This document shows, piece after piece, positions 27,098 to 38,099 of a stretch of 64,000 nt of DNA (the first letter of the stretch is position 1; each line of letters opens with the position of its first letter). The stretch is from NCBI GenBank assembly GCA_016927065.1, contig JAFGNJ010000024.1, positions 1-64,000 of the forward strand, in the 5' to 3' direction. This DNA comes from Deltaproteobacteria bacterium (lineage in GTDB: Bacteria; Desulfobacterota; B13-G15; RBG-16-54-18). A program made the translations under genes and the position numbers. Under the pieces are notes generated by a model, which saw only the letters and a program-made list of their open reading frames with translations, did no database searches and was not told where the DNA came from.

Positions 27098-27709
27098 TTA
27101 TTCATCAGGGGAAAAATCACCCACGAACAAAAAGTCTAAACATTTTCCAGTTGCTATGAAAATGTCTGATGATGCAATCTCAATTTCTGCTTCCTCACCA
27201 CTTATTGGATATGCTTCTACGGTAAATTTTGGTTTTTGAACTTCCTCTATTAGAGCTACAACGGCAAACTTATCAAAAAACATCCTGTATTTAGACTTGA
27301 GTAAGCTTTCGACTTGGGCTTCATTGCTTTGAAGTTCAAAGCGAATGTTTGGACGTGATAATAAAGTTTCAAAAAATACAGTGTATTTTTCTTCGCACTC
27401 GATTATATCTTCTAAAAATGCGTAGAAAAGAATTGGTCGGTCCTGAGTATTGCACAAAGCTTCTTTTACATGGATTGTAAAGATAGGCTCTAAATAGTCT
27501 TTTTTCTCAAAGATAATCTTCCAATTGTCAACGGCACCGTATTTTACAACCATATCTGAGATAGCCTTTTTTATTTTAATTTGATCCTCCGGTTTTCTTT
27601 TATCCTTCTCGACTTTTGATGAATCTTGACAAGATATTAAGTTTGAAATTGCATATAAGAACATTACTATTGTTATGATAATTAAAGTAACTTTAGTAGC
27701 ACTCTTCAT
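27098..27709 (-). CDS. Hypothetical exported protein
   Basis: 203 aa, N-terminal hydrophobic segment with Cys (ISNLISCQDSS); no recognised family. Confidence 0.6.
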   Translation of the reverse strand: MKSATKVTLIIITIVMFLYAISNLISCQDSSKVEKDKRKPEDQIKIKKAISDMVVKYGAVDNWKIIFEKKDYLEPIFTIHVKEALCNTQDRPILFYAFLEDIIECEEKYTVFFETLLSRPNIRFELQSNEAQVESLLKSKYRMFFDKFAVVALIEEVQKPKFTVEAYPISGEEAEIEIASSDIFIATGKCLDFLFVGDFSPDE

Positions 27710-27817
27710 CTCTTCTCCTTTTATTCATACTCAAATTAAAATAATTCTCTACTGTTTATCACTCAGTAGCTTTTTCCTCTTCTTTTAGGGTCAAGTGGTT
27801 AGGCCATTATTTATTCT

Positions 27818-28306
27818 TTACTTCATATAAGGCAACCATCCCCAGGCCGCTCTCATGACACTCGGCACAAAAGCAAACACAAAAAACCCTAACAATGAAA
27901 CCAAAAATGTAAAACCCAGAGCTTCTACTTGTGCATTTCTACTTTTTTGTTCCCTAGCCTCTGTATTCGCTCGACCGTGAGCAAGCCATATTGGAATGAA
28001 GACAGCAAAGAATGCAACGGGCCAGACCACAAAACCCACAACATCTTCTCGCCTTGCAGCAAGCATTGTCCAATTTACTATAAAAGCAGTGAAGGTAAGA
28101 TAGACATAAGATTGACCAAGCGCAGACACGATTGAGCCGAAGATGAACCGTCTTTTACTATGCTTACCAGGAGCGCCTGCTAACAACGCACCAGGGAGAC
28201 CGGCGATATTTAGAAGGTATAGGGAAAGAAAACTAACAATTACGCCGAAGATGATTAGCATCACAATAGAGAATATAGTTTTCAATGTTATCCTCCTTTC
28301 CGGCAA
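27818..28306 (-). CDS. Hypothetical multi-pass membrane protein
   Basis: 162 aa, four or more hydrophobic segments. Confidence 0.6.
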   Translation of the reverse strand: MPERRITLKTIFSIVMLIIFGVIVSFLSLYLLNIAGLPGALLAGAPGKHSKRRFIFGSIVSALGQSYVYLTFTAFIVNWTMLAARREDVVGFVVWPVAFFAVFIPIWLAHGRANTEAREQKSRNAQVEALGFTFLVSLLGFFVFAFVPSVMRAAWGWLPYMK

Positions 28307-28681
28307 TCAAGGATTAACAAGATAAAAGCCCCTAAAGGGTACAAAACCCCTCAGAGGCTACATTAATACTCCCTTCCCTGAACTCCCGCTTCGCGGGATC
28401 TCCCGTTTTATGGGACCCCGTTGTTCACAAAAATCATATTGAGGTGCGGGGCAGCATTCCATAATCTCTAAATCAAGGAGCGGGACATGTTCCATCAATC
28501 CCCCCAGAAGGTTAGAGGTTATGTTGTTCGGTTACTTAAATCCCCATAGAAATATACACAAAAAATAGGGGAAAATGGGGATATTGTCAAGCGTGGGCTT
28601 GAAGTTTGGTTGTTCCTCTAACTAGAGAGACTTTACTGCCACGTACTTATAGTAATGCATAAGTTTTTGTTGAAACGGGTT

Positions 28682-28756
28682 AAGGGGTGTTGCTGTTTTG
28701 AGCGTTTAATAAACACTATTTGTTGGTAGCTTCTCAATTATCCAGCAACACCCCTT
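28682..28756. repeat. 75-bp element with perfect 14-bp terminal inverted repeats
   Basis: AAGGGGTGTTGCTG ... CAGCAACACCCCTT. Confidence 0.6.
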
Positions 28757-28765
28757 GCCTCCTCA

Positions 28766-29164
28766 TCAACCTTGAGATTTTGCCTTAAACAGAAGCGATG
28801 TAATTAATTCAATAAGAAATCCGTAGATCATACCCATTACCACCGTCGCAATGAGCATGCCGGCCTTGCTCCATTCTGGGTTCTCAGGGGCCATCAGCCC
28901 GCTGAAGGCCAACGGGATGCTGAATATCAACCCCATGATTAATCCATGTATGGCCCAACCCCCCATCGTAAGGCAGCTGATGCCGATAGCAAACCCTATG
29001 AGGGTACGGCTTGTAATAATCTGGATAGCCACCGGCCATGTGAGGTCTGGACTGCTTGAAGCAAACCAGCAACAGACGAACCCAAAGAGTACCCCTGATA
29101 ACGTTGCGACGATAACGCGTTTCCCCTTTTTCTGTTTCTTGGTTTTCTTTGTTGCCTTCTTCAT
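28766..29164 (-). CDS. Hypothetical membrane protein
   Basis: Lys-rich N-terminus followed by hydrophobic segments. Confidence 0.6.
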   Translation of the reverse strand: MKKATKKTKKQKKGKRVIVATLSGVLFGFVCCWFASSSPDLTWPVAIQIITSRTLIGFAIGISCLTMGGWAIHGLIMGLIFSIPLAFSGLMAPENPEWSKAGMLIATVVMGMIYGFLIELITSLLFKAKSQG

Positions 29165-29210
29165 AGTCTCCTCCTTGTTGTTTTAATGTTTGACTCTGTT
29201 TACTTTTTTG

Positions 29211-29627
29211 CTATGTTTTTTTCTTCTCTTCATCCTCGGGCTGCACAAAGATTGTGAGGCCCTGGATCTCGATAACCCGAACATACGTGCTTTGTTCGAT
29301 CGGTGGAGCGCCTTGCATTATTTCACCTCGCCAGAGTTCACCGCGCACCTGGACGTAGCCCGTGGGGGCCAGTCTTTCCGTGACAGTGCCTCGCATACCG
29401 ATGATGGAGGTAGGGTCACCGGGGCGGCTTTGATCGTAGGAGCGCCAGACAACAGGGAACATAACGATATCCTTGATGGTCCAAAACCCGATGATGCACC
29501 AGATAAGCCAGAGAGGGATATTTAGCCACTGGCGCATCGCGAATAAGACTATGGTCATCAGCACGATGACCGGCAGCTGCAACAGCGTATATTTCACTAA
29601 TGCATGGGTTGACCAATCTCGTTTCAT
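29211..29627 (-). CDS. NfeD-like OB-fold membrane protein
   Basis: Two TMs and GMRGTVTERLAPTGYVQVRGELWRGEIMQGAPPIEQSTYVRVIEIQGLTIFVQP, typical NfeD C-terminal domain. Confidence 0.75.
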   Translation of the reverse strand: MKRDWSTHALVKYTLLQLPVIVLMTIVLFAMRQWLNIPLWLIWCIIGFWTIKDIVMFPVVWRSYDQSRPGDPTSIIGMRGTVTERLAPTGYVQVRGELWRGEIMQGAPPIEQSTYVRVIEIQGLTIFVQPEDEEKKKT

Positions 29628-29806
29628 TGCACCTGGATATCCAACGCCCGGCTAATGAGAGTTGACAGTTTGAGGAATGCGGTACGTGCATCGTTGACTA
29701 TTGTATCCTCGTTGGACATCTGCCCGAGCAATCTCGATAGATCGGCGAGCTGGACCTTAATCTGGAGTTTGAGATCCTCTATATTCTTTGAGTTTCCCTC
29801 TGCCAT
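29624..29806 (-). CDS. Small hypothetical protein
   Basis: 60 aa; stop overlaps the downstream NfeD-like start; SD AAGGAGGCACATA. Confidence 0.5.
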   Translation of the reverse strand: MAEGNSKNIEDLKLQIKVQLADLSRLLGQMSNEDTIVNDARTAFLKLSTLISRALDIQVQ

Positions 29807-29842
29807 TATGTGCCTCCTTAATTGTAAATCTCGATTTTGTCC

Positions 29843-30697
29843 TCAATACTCAGTATCGAAATATTTTAAATCCGTGCTCTTGAACTGCCACTCAGGCGTT
29901 CGGAGAATATGCCCAAAGTCGAGATCATACCACGGTGACAAACCAGCGTTATTGGGATTCTTCAACACATGGATGTCCTGGGCCGGCATGTAGCTCTGGG
30001 CCAGGAGGAATACCTTTTTGCCGTTCTCTTTGTTTTCGGCCATGTCCACCACAATGACGGCGTGGCCGGGGAACCCCGGTTCTATAATTATATCACCGAT
30101 TTCCATTTCGTGGATGTCTTTTCTCGATGTTAGTTCTCTGTTCAACGAGTAAGTGCCCGCATAGATAAAGACGGTGGTGAGATAGCTTCTGAAGTTGCTA
30201 TAAGATGAGTCTTGACCTGCACGTTTGACCCATTGGACTTTGTTGCCGTTCACAATGGGTCGATACCCAGCAGCCCATTTCGTAAACGAGGCCTCGTCAC
30301 CGCTGGTAAAGTTGAAGTGGATCGCGGGATAGAGGTTCTTGGAGTAGAGGTACTCCGCCCGCAGTCTGATGACGGCGTCGGCGCATTGCTGAAGGTCCCT
30401 GGTGCCGGTATCGATATCGACGACGGCAACGTGCGCATCCTGGTTTATTTTCTTAGTGCCGTTGTAGAGATAAACAGGGATGCCCTTGTTCTTGAGGGGG
30501 AGATGGCACAACCAGTGTGCAAATGAATTTGTAGAGGTCTCTATCCTTTTATATCCCTCTGGGGGAGGGATCTCCGTCGCGATAGTAGTTGTGGGTTCAC
30601 GTTCCCCTAACCAAGGATAGTTTTTTGGCTGTCCTGGTGAATTTGTAGTAAAGAGAACGAGCGTGCAGAATGTGAGGGCTATGATCCTGAAAGTCAT
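29843..30697 (-). CDS. DUF4846-like exported protein
   Basis: Signal peptide; YPWLGEREPTTTIATEIPPPEGYKRIETSTNSFAHWLCHLPLK...AVVDIDTGTRDLQQCADAVIRLRAEYLYS. Confidence 0.75.
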   Translation of the reverse strand: MTFRIIALTFCTLVLFTTNSPGQPKNYPWLGEREPTTTIATEIPPPEGYKRIETSTNSFAHWLCHLPLKNKGIPVYLYNGTKKINQDAHVAVVDIDTGTRDLQQCADAVIRLRAEYLYSKNLYPAIHFNFTSGDEASFTKWAAGYRPIVNGNKVQWVKRAGQDSSYSNFRSYLTTVFIYAGTYSLNRELTSRKDIHEMEIGDIIIEPGFPGHAVIVVDMAENKENGKKVFLLAQSYMPAQDIHVLKNPNNAGLSPWYDLDFGHILRTPEWQFKSTDLKYFDTEY

Positions 30698-30748
30698 TTT
30701 TATGGTTTTAACGTATAGAGCATAAAAAATTGAGGAAGGTATGGGGGA

Positions 30749-32182
30749 TCAACTCAATTTCTTTTTCAGGATCTGGTTCACGAGCTGGGGGTTGGCCTTG
30801 CCCTGGGTGGCCTTCATGACCTGGCCGACGAAGAAACCGAAGAGCTTGTCTTTACCCCCCTTGTACGCTGCTACCTCGTTCGGGTTGTTTTGCAGGACCT
30901 CATCGATCGGCTTGGTCAATGCCTCCTCGTCGGTGATCTGGACCAGCCCCTGTTCTTTAACGATTTCCTGAGCCCCCTTGCCGGTCTTATACATCTCCTC
31001 AAAGACGGTCTTAGCGATCTTGCCGCTGATAGTGCCGTCCTTCATAAGCCCCAGCATCCCGGCCAGGTGTTGGGGGGACAGAGGTGATTCCTCCACCTCC
31101 TTTTCATCCTCCTTTAACAGGCGCAAGAGATCACCCATGATCCAGTTGGCCACCTGCTTGGGCTCGGGGAAGAGCCGCACACACTCCTCATAGTAGTCGG
31201 CCAGGGCCTTGGATGCGGTTATAACGCCGGCATCGTACTCCGGGATCTGATACGCTTGGATAAAGCGCTCCTTGCGCTGTAAGGGGAGTTCCGGAAGCCC
31301 CTTTCTGATTTCCTCTATCCACTGAGCATCAATGGCCAGGGGGACGAGATCGGGATCAGGAAAGTAGCGATAGTCATGGGCCTCCTCCTTGCCACGCATG
31401 GCCTCGGTGATCCCCTTCTGCGGATCCCACAACCTGGTCTCTTGAACCACTGCCCCCCCGCTTTCCAGGACCTCGTTCTGCCGCTCGATCTCGTAGGCCA
31501 GGGCGCGCTCCACATGGCGGAAGGAATTCATGTTCTTGACCTCAGTTCTGGTCCCTAAGGTTTTCGAACCAACGGGTCTAAGGGAGACGTTGGCGTCGCA
31601 TCGAAAACTCCCCTCCTCCATGTTGCCGTCGCAGATCTCCAGGTATTGGAGGATCGCGCGCAGCACGCGCAGGTAGTCGGCGGCCTCCTGGGGGGTGCGA
31701 AGGTCGGGTTCACTCACGATCTCCAGCAAGGGCACCCCGGTGCGGTTGAAGTCGACGTAGCTGAAGGGTTTGGCCTCGTCGTGAAAAAGTTTGCCCGCAT
31801 CCTCCTCCATGTGGATGCGGGTGATGCCGATGCGCTTCTTTCCCCCATCGGCGCTCGGGATCTCCACAGAGCCTTGGACAGCCAGGGGGAGTTCATATTG
31901 AGAGATTTGGTACCCCTTGGGCAGGTCGGGATAGAAATAATTTTTGCGGGCGAAGAGGCTCAAGGGCGCAACGTGAGAGTCGGTGGCCAGGGCCAGCTTG
32001 ATGGCGAACTCCACGGCCTTCCTGTTTAAAACAGGGAGCGAGCCGGGCATACCCGTGCAGACCGGGCAGGTGTGGGTGTTGGGCTCCGCACCGAAGGCGG
32101 CGGAACAGTTACAGAAGATCTTGCTTCCGGTTAGGAGTTGGGCGTGGACCTCCAGCCCTATGACTGCCTCGTATTCCACCAT
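30749..32182 (-). CDS. gatB: Aspartyl/glutamyl-tRNA amidotransferase subunit B
   Basis: [68 protein letters not shown]. Start 32182 after GAGGAGGCG. Confidence 0.97.
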   Translation of the reverse strand: MVEYEAVIGLEVHAQLLTGSKIFCNCSAAFGAEPNTHTCPVCTGMPGSLPVLNRKAVEFAIKLALATDSHVAPLSLFARKNYFYPDLPKGYQISQYELPLAVQGSVEIPSADGGKKRIGITRIHMEEDAGKLFHDEAKPFSYVDFNRTGVPLLEIVSEPDLRTPQEAADYLRVLRAILQYLEICDGNMEEGSFRCDANVSLRPVGSKTLGTRTEVKNMNSFRHVERALAYEIERQNEVLESGGAVVQETRLWDPQKGITEAMRGKEEAHDYRYFPDPDLVPLAIDAQWIEEIRKGLPELPLQRKERFIQAYQIPEYDAGVITASKALADYYEECVRLFPEPKQVANWIMGDLLRLLKEDEKEVEESPLSPQHLAGMLGLMKDGTISGKIAKTVFEEMYKTGKGAQEIVKEQGLVQITDEEALTKPIDEVLQNNPNEVAAYKGGKDKLFGFFVGQVMKATQGKANPQLVNQILKKKLS

Positions 32183-32387
32183 CGCCTCCTCGTATCTTTT
32201 CGATTTGGCAGGATAGTACGGTGTTACCATCATGTCAAGCTTTGAGGGGTTCAATGGCATTTTTTTGGCTAAATCGCTGTTCTTCTCGAAACTTTGCTGC
32301 AGATAGGTTATTTTTCAGCCTAAATATCCGATTTTCCCTTCAAAAATCGTGCATATGTGCTATACTGTTATACTTGGACTGAGACCT

Positions 32388-33725
32388 ATGATGGATCTTC
32401 CCGAACGACGCATCCTGACGGTAAGCCAACTCACCGCGGGGATAAAAGATCTTTTGGAGTCCACCTTCGGCGAGGTATGGGTGGAAGGGGAGGTTTCGAA
32501 CCTCAGGCGTCCCCCCTCCGGGCATCTCTATTTCACCCTGAAAGATGAAAACAGCCAAATCAGGGGGGTGATCTTTAAGCAGCAGTCGCGTTATCTGCGC
32601 TTCGAGCTGGAGGACGGCCAGCATGTGATCTGCTGGGGGAGGGTGGGGATCTACGAGCGGCGCGGCGAGTATCAAATCATCCTCGACTATGCGGAGCCCA
32701 AAGGGATTGGGTCGTTGCAGCTCGCCTTCGAGCAGCTGAAAGGCAGACTGGCCGCGGAAGGGCTCTTTGACGAGGAGCGCAAGAGGCCCCTACCCGCGTT
32801 ACCAAGACGGATCGGAATCGTTACCTCTCCCTCAGGTGCGGTCATCCGGGACATGCTGCACATCCTGCGCCGGAGGTTTGAGAACGTCGAGGTACTCCTC
32901 TATCCTGTAAAAGTTCAGGGTGAGGGGGCGGCACAGGAGATCGCTCAGGGAATTGAATACCTCGGTGAGTACGGAGCGGTGGATGTCATCATCGTGGGGA
33001 GGGGAGGGGGGTCTCTGGAAGACCTGTGGGCCTTTAATGAAGAGGCCGTGGCCAGAGCCATCTGCGCCTCCTCTATCCCCATCATCTCGGCGGTGGGGCA
33101 TGAGACGGACTTCACCATCGCCGACTTTGTGGCTGATGTGCGCGCGCCCACCCCCTCGGCAGCGGCAGAGGTGGTGGTGCAGCAGAAGCGAGATCTCGTT
33201 AGATTAATCAATGTGCTGACGGAGCGAATAGGCAGGGGGATGGATCGGCACGTGGTACGCAGGCGGGAGCAGGTCTTCGGAGTACAGGGGAGGATCAAGG
33301 ACCCGCGCCGTAGGATAGAAGAACTCCGCCTCCGGCTCGATGAATATTGGGGGAGGTTTGCCCAAGCGACGCTGAGGACTTGGCGGGAGAACCGGGGACG
33401 GGCTGAACGGCTCTCTCGACTTCTCTATGCCCAGGACCCCCGCCATGAGATCCGATCTCTCCGCGAAGCCTTGAGTCAGTTGACCAAGGCGTTGAAGGTT
33501 GGTATAACGACCCTTTTAGATTACAAGCGAAAGGGATGGGAAAAGGAGGGGGCGAGGCTCGACGCCATGAGCCCCCTGGCCATCTTGCGGCGGGGATACA
33601 GCATCACCAGGCGTCTGCCCGACGGCCTGATCCTGAGGGAAGCCGATGAGGTGGGGATACACAGCCAGGTTTCGGTGCGACTTCATCGCGGTGAACTTTT
33701 ATGTCGAGTGGAGGAAAAGGGATGA
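32388..33725 (+). CDS. xseA: Exodeoxyribonuclease VII large subunit
   Basis: LTVSQLTAGIKDLLESTFGEVWVEGEVSNLRRPPSGHLYFTLKDENSQI; GRGGGSLEDLWAFNEE; SAVGHETDFTIADFVADVRAPTPSAAAE. Confidence 0.97.
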   Translation: MMDLPERRILTVSQLTAGIKDLLESTFGEVWVEGEVSNLRRPPSGHLYFTLKDENSQIRGVIFKQQSRYLRFELEDGQHVICWGRVGIYERRGEYQIILDYAEPKGIGSLQLAFEQLKGRLAAEGLFDEERKRPLPALPRRIGIVTSPSGAVIRDMLHILRRRFENVEVLLYPVKVQGEGAAQEIAQGIEYLGEYGAVDVIIVGRGGGSLEDLWAFNEEAVARAICASSIPIISAVGHETDFTIADFVADVRAPTPSAAAEVVVQQKRDLVRLINVLTERIGRGMDRHVVRRREQVFGVQGRIKDPRRRIEELRLRLDEYWGRFAQATLRTWRENRGRAERLSRLLYAQDPRHEIRSLREALSQLTKALKVGITTLLDYKRKGWEKEGARLDAMSPLAILRRGYSITRRLPDGLILREADEVGIHSQVSVRLHRGELLCRVEEKG

Positions 33726-34606
33726 GGGTATATTTTCGTATTACGCTCTGTTGTATGCTTATTTCTTTGTTTCTTGTTGCCTGTTCTGGAGGAGAGCGAG
33801 AGCTGGTCAAGGTCAGCTGGTCGCCCCAGGAATTGAAACAGGGAGAGGTCCTCTTCGTAACGGTGCGGCCTGAGGCTGAGATTACTTCTGTCGCAGGTGA
33901 CCTGGACGGGACCCCCATCTACTTCTATAAACAGAACGAGGGTGGACTAGCTGGTATCGTCGGGGTGGACCTGGCAACTGCGCCGGGGCAGCATTACCTG
34001 AGGATGGAGGTCAAAGATCCCAAGGGGGAGTCCTTTGAGCAGGTCTTTCAGATTATGGTAAGAGAGGGAGGATTCGAGGTCCAACGGTTGACGTTGTCCG
34101 AGAAGATGGTGACATTAGAAGGGGAGATCCTTGAGCGGTATCTGGCGGAACATAGAAAGACGAAGGAGATCTTTAACCAAGTCAGGCTAGAGCGCTTGTG
34201 GCACCAGCCTTTTATCTGCCCTGTTGACGGGCCGATAACGAGTTCCTTCGGCCTGCGCAGGATACTCAATGATAAACCACGCTCCCCTCACAGTGGAGTG
34301 GATATCGGGGCCCCGATGGGGACCAACGTGGGCGCTTGCAACGATGGGATCGTCGTCTTGGCCCAGGAGTTGTACTTAGAGGGTAAGACCATTATAATAG
34401 ATCATGGTTTCGGCTTATATTCCATTTACATGCACTTGTCGGAGATGCAGGTGAATGAGGGGCAACGGGTACGGGCCGGTGCTGTTATCGGCCTGATAGG
34501 GGCCACCGGCCGTGTCACCGGACCTCATTTGCACTGGGGTATAAAGTTGTTGGGTGCACGGGTAGACCCCTTTTCCCTCGTGAAGGCTGTTGCTCCCAGA
34601 GAATGA
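33722..34606 (+). CDS. M23 family metallopeptidase lipoprotein
   Basis: Lipobox LFLVAC; SSFGLRRILNDKPRSPHSGVDIGAPMGTNVGA; GPHLHWGIKLLG. Confidence 0.92.
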   Translation: MRVYFRITLCCMLISLFLVACSGGERELVKVSWSPQELKQGEVLFVTVRPEAEITSVAGDLDGTPIYFYKQNEGGLAGIVGVDLATAPGQHYLRMEVKDPKGESFEQVFQIMVREGGFEVQRLTLSEKMVTLEGEILERYLAEHRKTKEIFNQVRLERLWHQPFICPVDGPITSSFGLRRILNDKPRSPHSGVDIGAPMGTNVGACNDGIVVLAQELYLEGKTIIIDHGFGLYSIYMHLSEMQVNEGQRVRAGAVIGLIGATGRVTGPHLHWGIKLLGARVDPFSLVKAVAPRE

Positions 34607-34703
34607 TTTCCATGGCTTTTTTGTTACCGACGAGCAATGAAAAACCCCCTCTCGGAAGGAGCATGGGGGGTTGAAACCTATGTTCTGATTAGCAGGTAAT
34701 ACG

Positions 34704-34946
34704 ATGAAAGAAAAGACCTTTGAAGAATCGCTGCAGGAATTGGAAGAGATCGTGAATCGCCTTGAAGAGGGGGACTTACCCCTGGAGGAGGCCCTTAAGC
34801 TCTTCGAGGAAGGGGTGCGGCTCTCCCGCTCATGCCATACTAAGCTCGATGAGGCGCAGAAGCGGGTGGAGATTGTCTTCAAGGACGAGAGCGGAAAGAT
34901 GACGACACGCCCCTTTGAAACGGCGGAGGATGGAGAGGATGACTGA
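34704..34946 (+). CDS. xseB: Exodeoxyribonuclease VII small subunit
   Basis: [52 protein letters not shown]. Confidence 0.96.
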   Translation: MKEKTFEESLQELEEIVNRLEEGDLPLEEALKLFEEGVRLSRSCHTKLDEAQKRVEIVFKDESGKMTTRPFETAEDGEDD

Positions 34947-36855
34947 GGGCGAAGTGGTGACCACGCGAGTCCTCGACCGCATCGATTCGCCGGCCGATGT
35001 GAGGAACCTCGAGCGAAACGATCTCGTCCGCTTGGCCGAAGAGGTCAGGGAGGAGATCATTTCCGTCTGCTCCCAGGTAGGAGGACATTTAGCCCCCAGT
35101 TTGGGGGTGGTAGAATTGACCTTGGCCCTGCACTATGTCTTCGATACCCCTCAGGACAAACTCATCTGGGATGTAGGGCACCAGGCCTATGCCCACAAAT
35201 TGATCACCGGCAGGAGAGAACGGTTCAAGACCTTGCGACAGGAAGGGGGGATCAGCGGTTTTCCTAAGCGCGCGGAGAGCGTCTATGACCCCTTTGGAAC
35301 GGGGCACAGCGGCACTTCAGTCTCTACGGCCCTCGGTATGGCCGAGGCCCGTGACTTGCGGGGCGATGACTACAAGGTGGTGGCAGTCATCGGGGACGGC
35401 GGATTGACGGCGGGCATGGCCTTTGAGGCCCTCAATTGTGCCGGTGAACAGAAGCGGGATCTCATTGTCGTGGTGAACGACAATGAGATGTCCATCTCCA
35501 AGAGCGTGGGGGCGGTATCCGCTTCTCTCAACAGGATCATGACGGGTCAGCATGTCAACCGCTTCCGTGAGGATATCAAGAGATTTCTGCAGGAGATTCC
35601 CGGTATCGGAAAATCCGTTTTAAAATTCGCCACGCAGGCCGAAGAGTCGTTGAAGGGATTGATGGTACCCGGCATCCTCTTCGAAGAACTCGGCTTTCAG
35701 TATTTCGGTCCTCTCGATGGTCACCACCTTGAGCATCTCATTGAGACCTTCCGAAATATCAGAAAACTCAAGGGGCCGATCATTGTCCACGTCATCACCA
35801 AAAAAGGGAAGGGATATACCTCTGCCGAGGAGAACCCCGATATATTTCACGGGGTGGGCGCGTTTGAAAAAGACACAGGGCGAATCTACAATAACCCTTC
35901 TCCCCCGACCTACACCCAGATCTTCGGCAGGACGTTGGTGGAACTCGCAGAAAAGGATGAGCGAGTAGTGGCCATCACCGCCGCTATGCCCCTGGGGACA
36001 GGGCTTGTGGAATTTTCTAATCGTTTTCCTGAACGTTTTTACGACATCGGTATTGCAGAGCAGCATGGGGTGACCTTCGCTGCGGGATTGGCTTTGGAGG
36101 GTATGCGCCCCGTGGTGGCCATCTATTCCACCTTTCTACAGCGTGCCTATGATCAGATCGTTCAAGACGTCTGCCTCCAGAGGATTCCCGTGGTCTTTGC
36201 CATGGATCGTGGGGGGATTGTGGGGGAAGATGGGCCTACCCATCAGGGCCTCTTCGACCTCTCGTATCTGCGCCATATCCCCGGGATGGTTTTGATGGCC
36301 CCCAAGGATGAAGATGAGCTGCGCCGAATACTCTTAACCGCTGTCAAGTATGAAGATGGCCCCATCGCCTTTCGCTATCCGAGGGGGAAGGGGTATGGAG
36401 TTGTCCTTGATGAGGAAATAAAACCCTTGGAAATCGGCAGAGGGGAAGTCCTTCGGGAGGGTGAAGATGTCCTCATTCTAGCCATCGGCTCCACCGTCTA
36501 TCCCTCTCTCCAGGCAGCGGACATTCTTGATAAAGAGGGGATTGGGGCGACTGTGGTCAACAGCAGGTTTATCGTTCCCCTGGATGAGGAATTGATCAGC
36601 GATTTAGTTGGCAAGCACCGGATCCTGTTGACTGTTGAAGAGAATGTGGTGGCAGGTGGTTTCGGAAGCGCTGTGTTGGAGTTTCTCCACGCGAGAGGTT
36701 GCTCCCTTCCCCGTGTGCATTGCCTTGGTATACCGGCACGCTTTGTGGAACACGCTTCGCAAAGCATACTGAGAAAGAAGTACCACCTTGATCCTGAAGG
36801 GATTGCCCAGGAGGTGCGGGAGGCCTTCAAACGTGGAACGAGAACGCCTCGATAA
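34939..36855 (+). CDS. dxs: 1-deoxy-D-xylulose-5-phosphate synthase
   Basis: [88 protein letters not shown]. Confidence 0.97.
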   Translation: MTEGEVVTTRVLDRIDSPADVRNLERNDLVRLAEEVREEIISVCSQVGGHLAPSLGVVELTLALHYVFDTPQDKLIWDVGHQAYAHKLITGRRERFKTLRQEGGISGFPKRAESVYDPFGTGHSGTSVSTALGMAEARDLRGDDYKVVAVIGDGGLTAGMAFEALNCAGEQKRDLIVVVNDNEMSISKSVGAVSASLNRIMTGQHVNRFREDIKRFLQEIPGIGKSVLKFATQAEESLKGLMVPGILFEELGFQYFGPLDGHHLEHLIETFRNIRKLKGPIIVHVITKKGKGYTSAEENPDIFHGVGAFEKDTGRIYNNPSPPTYTQIFGRTLVELAEKDERVVAITAAMPLGTGLVEFSNRFPERFYDIGIAEQHGVTFAAGLALEGMRPVVAIYSTFLQRAYDQIVQDVCLQRIPVVFAMDRGGIVGEDGPTHQGLFDLSYLRHIPGMVLMAPKDEDELRRILLTAVKYEDGPIAFRYPRGKGYGVVLDEEIKPLEIGRGEVLREGEDVLILAIGSTVYPSLQAADILDKEGIGATVVNSRFIVPLDEELISDLVGKHRILLTVEENVVAGGFGSAVLEFLHARGCSLPRVHCLGIPARFVEHASQSILRKKYHLDPEGIAQEVREAFKRGTRTPR

Positions 36856-37597
36856 GGTATTGGTGGTACGTGGGTTGGCCCCGAGCAGAGAGCGGGCGCA
36901 GGCCCTGCTCCTGGCAGGTACCGTCTTGGTCGATGGGCAGCCTCAGACAAAGGCCGGGACCCTGGTTCGACCGGAGGCAGCCATCCGCCTCACCCATGAT
37001 CCCCAGCCGTACGTCAGCCGTGGTGGTTTGAAATTGGAGCGGGCCCTCGATTTTTTCCACATCGACCCGCGGGGAAAGGTGGTTATGGATGTCGGTGCGT
37101 CCACCGGTGGGTTCACCGACTGCCTGCTGCAGCGGGGCGCCCGGTGGGTCTATGCCGTCGATGTGGGATACGGGCAGCTGGCCTGGAAGCTCCAACAAGA
37201 CCCCCGCGTGATCAACCTCCAGCGCCGTAACATCCGCTCCCTGGCCTGGGAGGAGGTGGGTGATGAGGTAGATTTGGTTGTCGTCGATACCTCTTTTATT
37301 TCGTTGACATTGGTTATACCCCCCACTCTCTCTTTTCTCAAAGAGGGGGGGGAACTGGTGGCCTTGATAAAGCCCCAATTTGAGGTGGGAAAAGGAGAGG
37401 TTGGAAAGGGAGGGGTAGTGCGGGACAGCGAAAAGCACAGGCGGGTCGTTGAGCGAATCACCACATGTGCCGAAGGGCACGGTCTGATTCCCCACGGGGT
37501 TATGGAGTCGCCCCTCAAGGGCCCTAAGGGAAACAGGGAGTTTTTTCTCTACTGCGAGCGTCCCCATGGGAGTCATAGGGGTACCGAAGCCGGTTAA
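36833..37597 (+). CDS. tlyA: TlyA family RNA methyltransferase/hemolysin
   Basis: S4 domain [67 protein letters not shown]. Confidence 0.95.
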   Translation: MERERLDKVLVVRGLAPSRERAQALLLAGTVLVDGQPQTKAGTLVRPEAAIRLTHDPQPYVSRGGLKLERALDFFHIDPRGKVVMDVGASTGGFTDCLLQRGARWVYAVDVGYGQLAWKLQQDPRVINLQRRNIRSLAWEEVGDEVDLVVVDTSFISLTLVIPPTLSFLKEGGELVALIKPQFEVGKGEVGKGGVVRDSEKHRRVVERITTCAEGHGLIPHGVMESPLKGPKGNREFFLYCERPHGSHRGTEAG

Positions 37598-38099
37598 GTT
37601 GATTATGAGTCTTATTACGTCCGATGATCTTCTTTTGCGCCAGGGCGTAGAGAAGTTAAGGGGCAGATATGGTGAGATTGATTTTGAAAGTGATACGCTT
37701 CCCTTTGATTGTACCGATTACTATACCCCGGAGATGGGGGAGGGATTGTTTAGACATTTTGTCACATTTCATTCACTCATCCCCCGGGAATCTTTGGTGA
37801 TGATTAAACGGAATACCAATGAAATAGAAGAACAGTTCTCAGTTAATGGGAAAAGGAGGATAAATATCGACCCAGGGTATATCTGCGCGGAACACTTGAT
37901 TTTGGCCACGACGAAAGGGTATACTCATCGTCCTTACTTGGGTGGAGGGATTTATGCAGATCTCACCCTGATGTACCGCGATGGAGAATTTTGGCCCCTG
38001 GAGTGGACGTATCCTGATTATGCCTCGCCGACGGTACGAAAGGTCTTCGAAGGAGTAAGAAAACAGTATTTGCAGGAACTCAAAGAGGAGAGCGGGTGA
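37566..38099 (+). CDS. DUF4416 family protein
   Basis: LPFDCTDYYTPEMGEGLFRHFVTFHSLIPRESLVMIKRNTNEIEEQFS...RRINIDPGYICAEHLILATTKGYTHRPYLG. Confidence 0.88.
   Translation: MGVIGVPKPVKLIMSLITSDDLLLRQGVEKLRGRYGEIDFESDTLPFDCTDYYTPEMGEGLFRHFVTFHSLIPRESLVMIKRNTNEIEEQFSVNGKRRINIDPGYICAEHLILATTKGYTHRPYLGGGIYADLTLMYRDGEFWPLEWTYPDYASPTVRKVFEGVRKQYLQELKEESG

Noticed and set aside
34640-34672. AAAAACCCCCTCTCGGAAGGAGCATGGGGGGTT hairpin as terminator after the M23 gene
   Set aside because: T-tract is on the wrong side for the plus-strand genes; no minus-strand gene ends here. Possibly only a structured spacer.
36827-37576. 249-aa minus-strand ORF
   Set aside because: Antisense shadow of tlyA; no family features, low-complexity composition.
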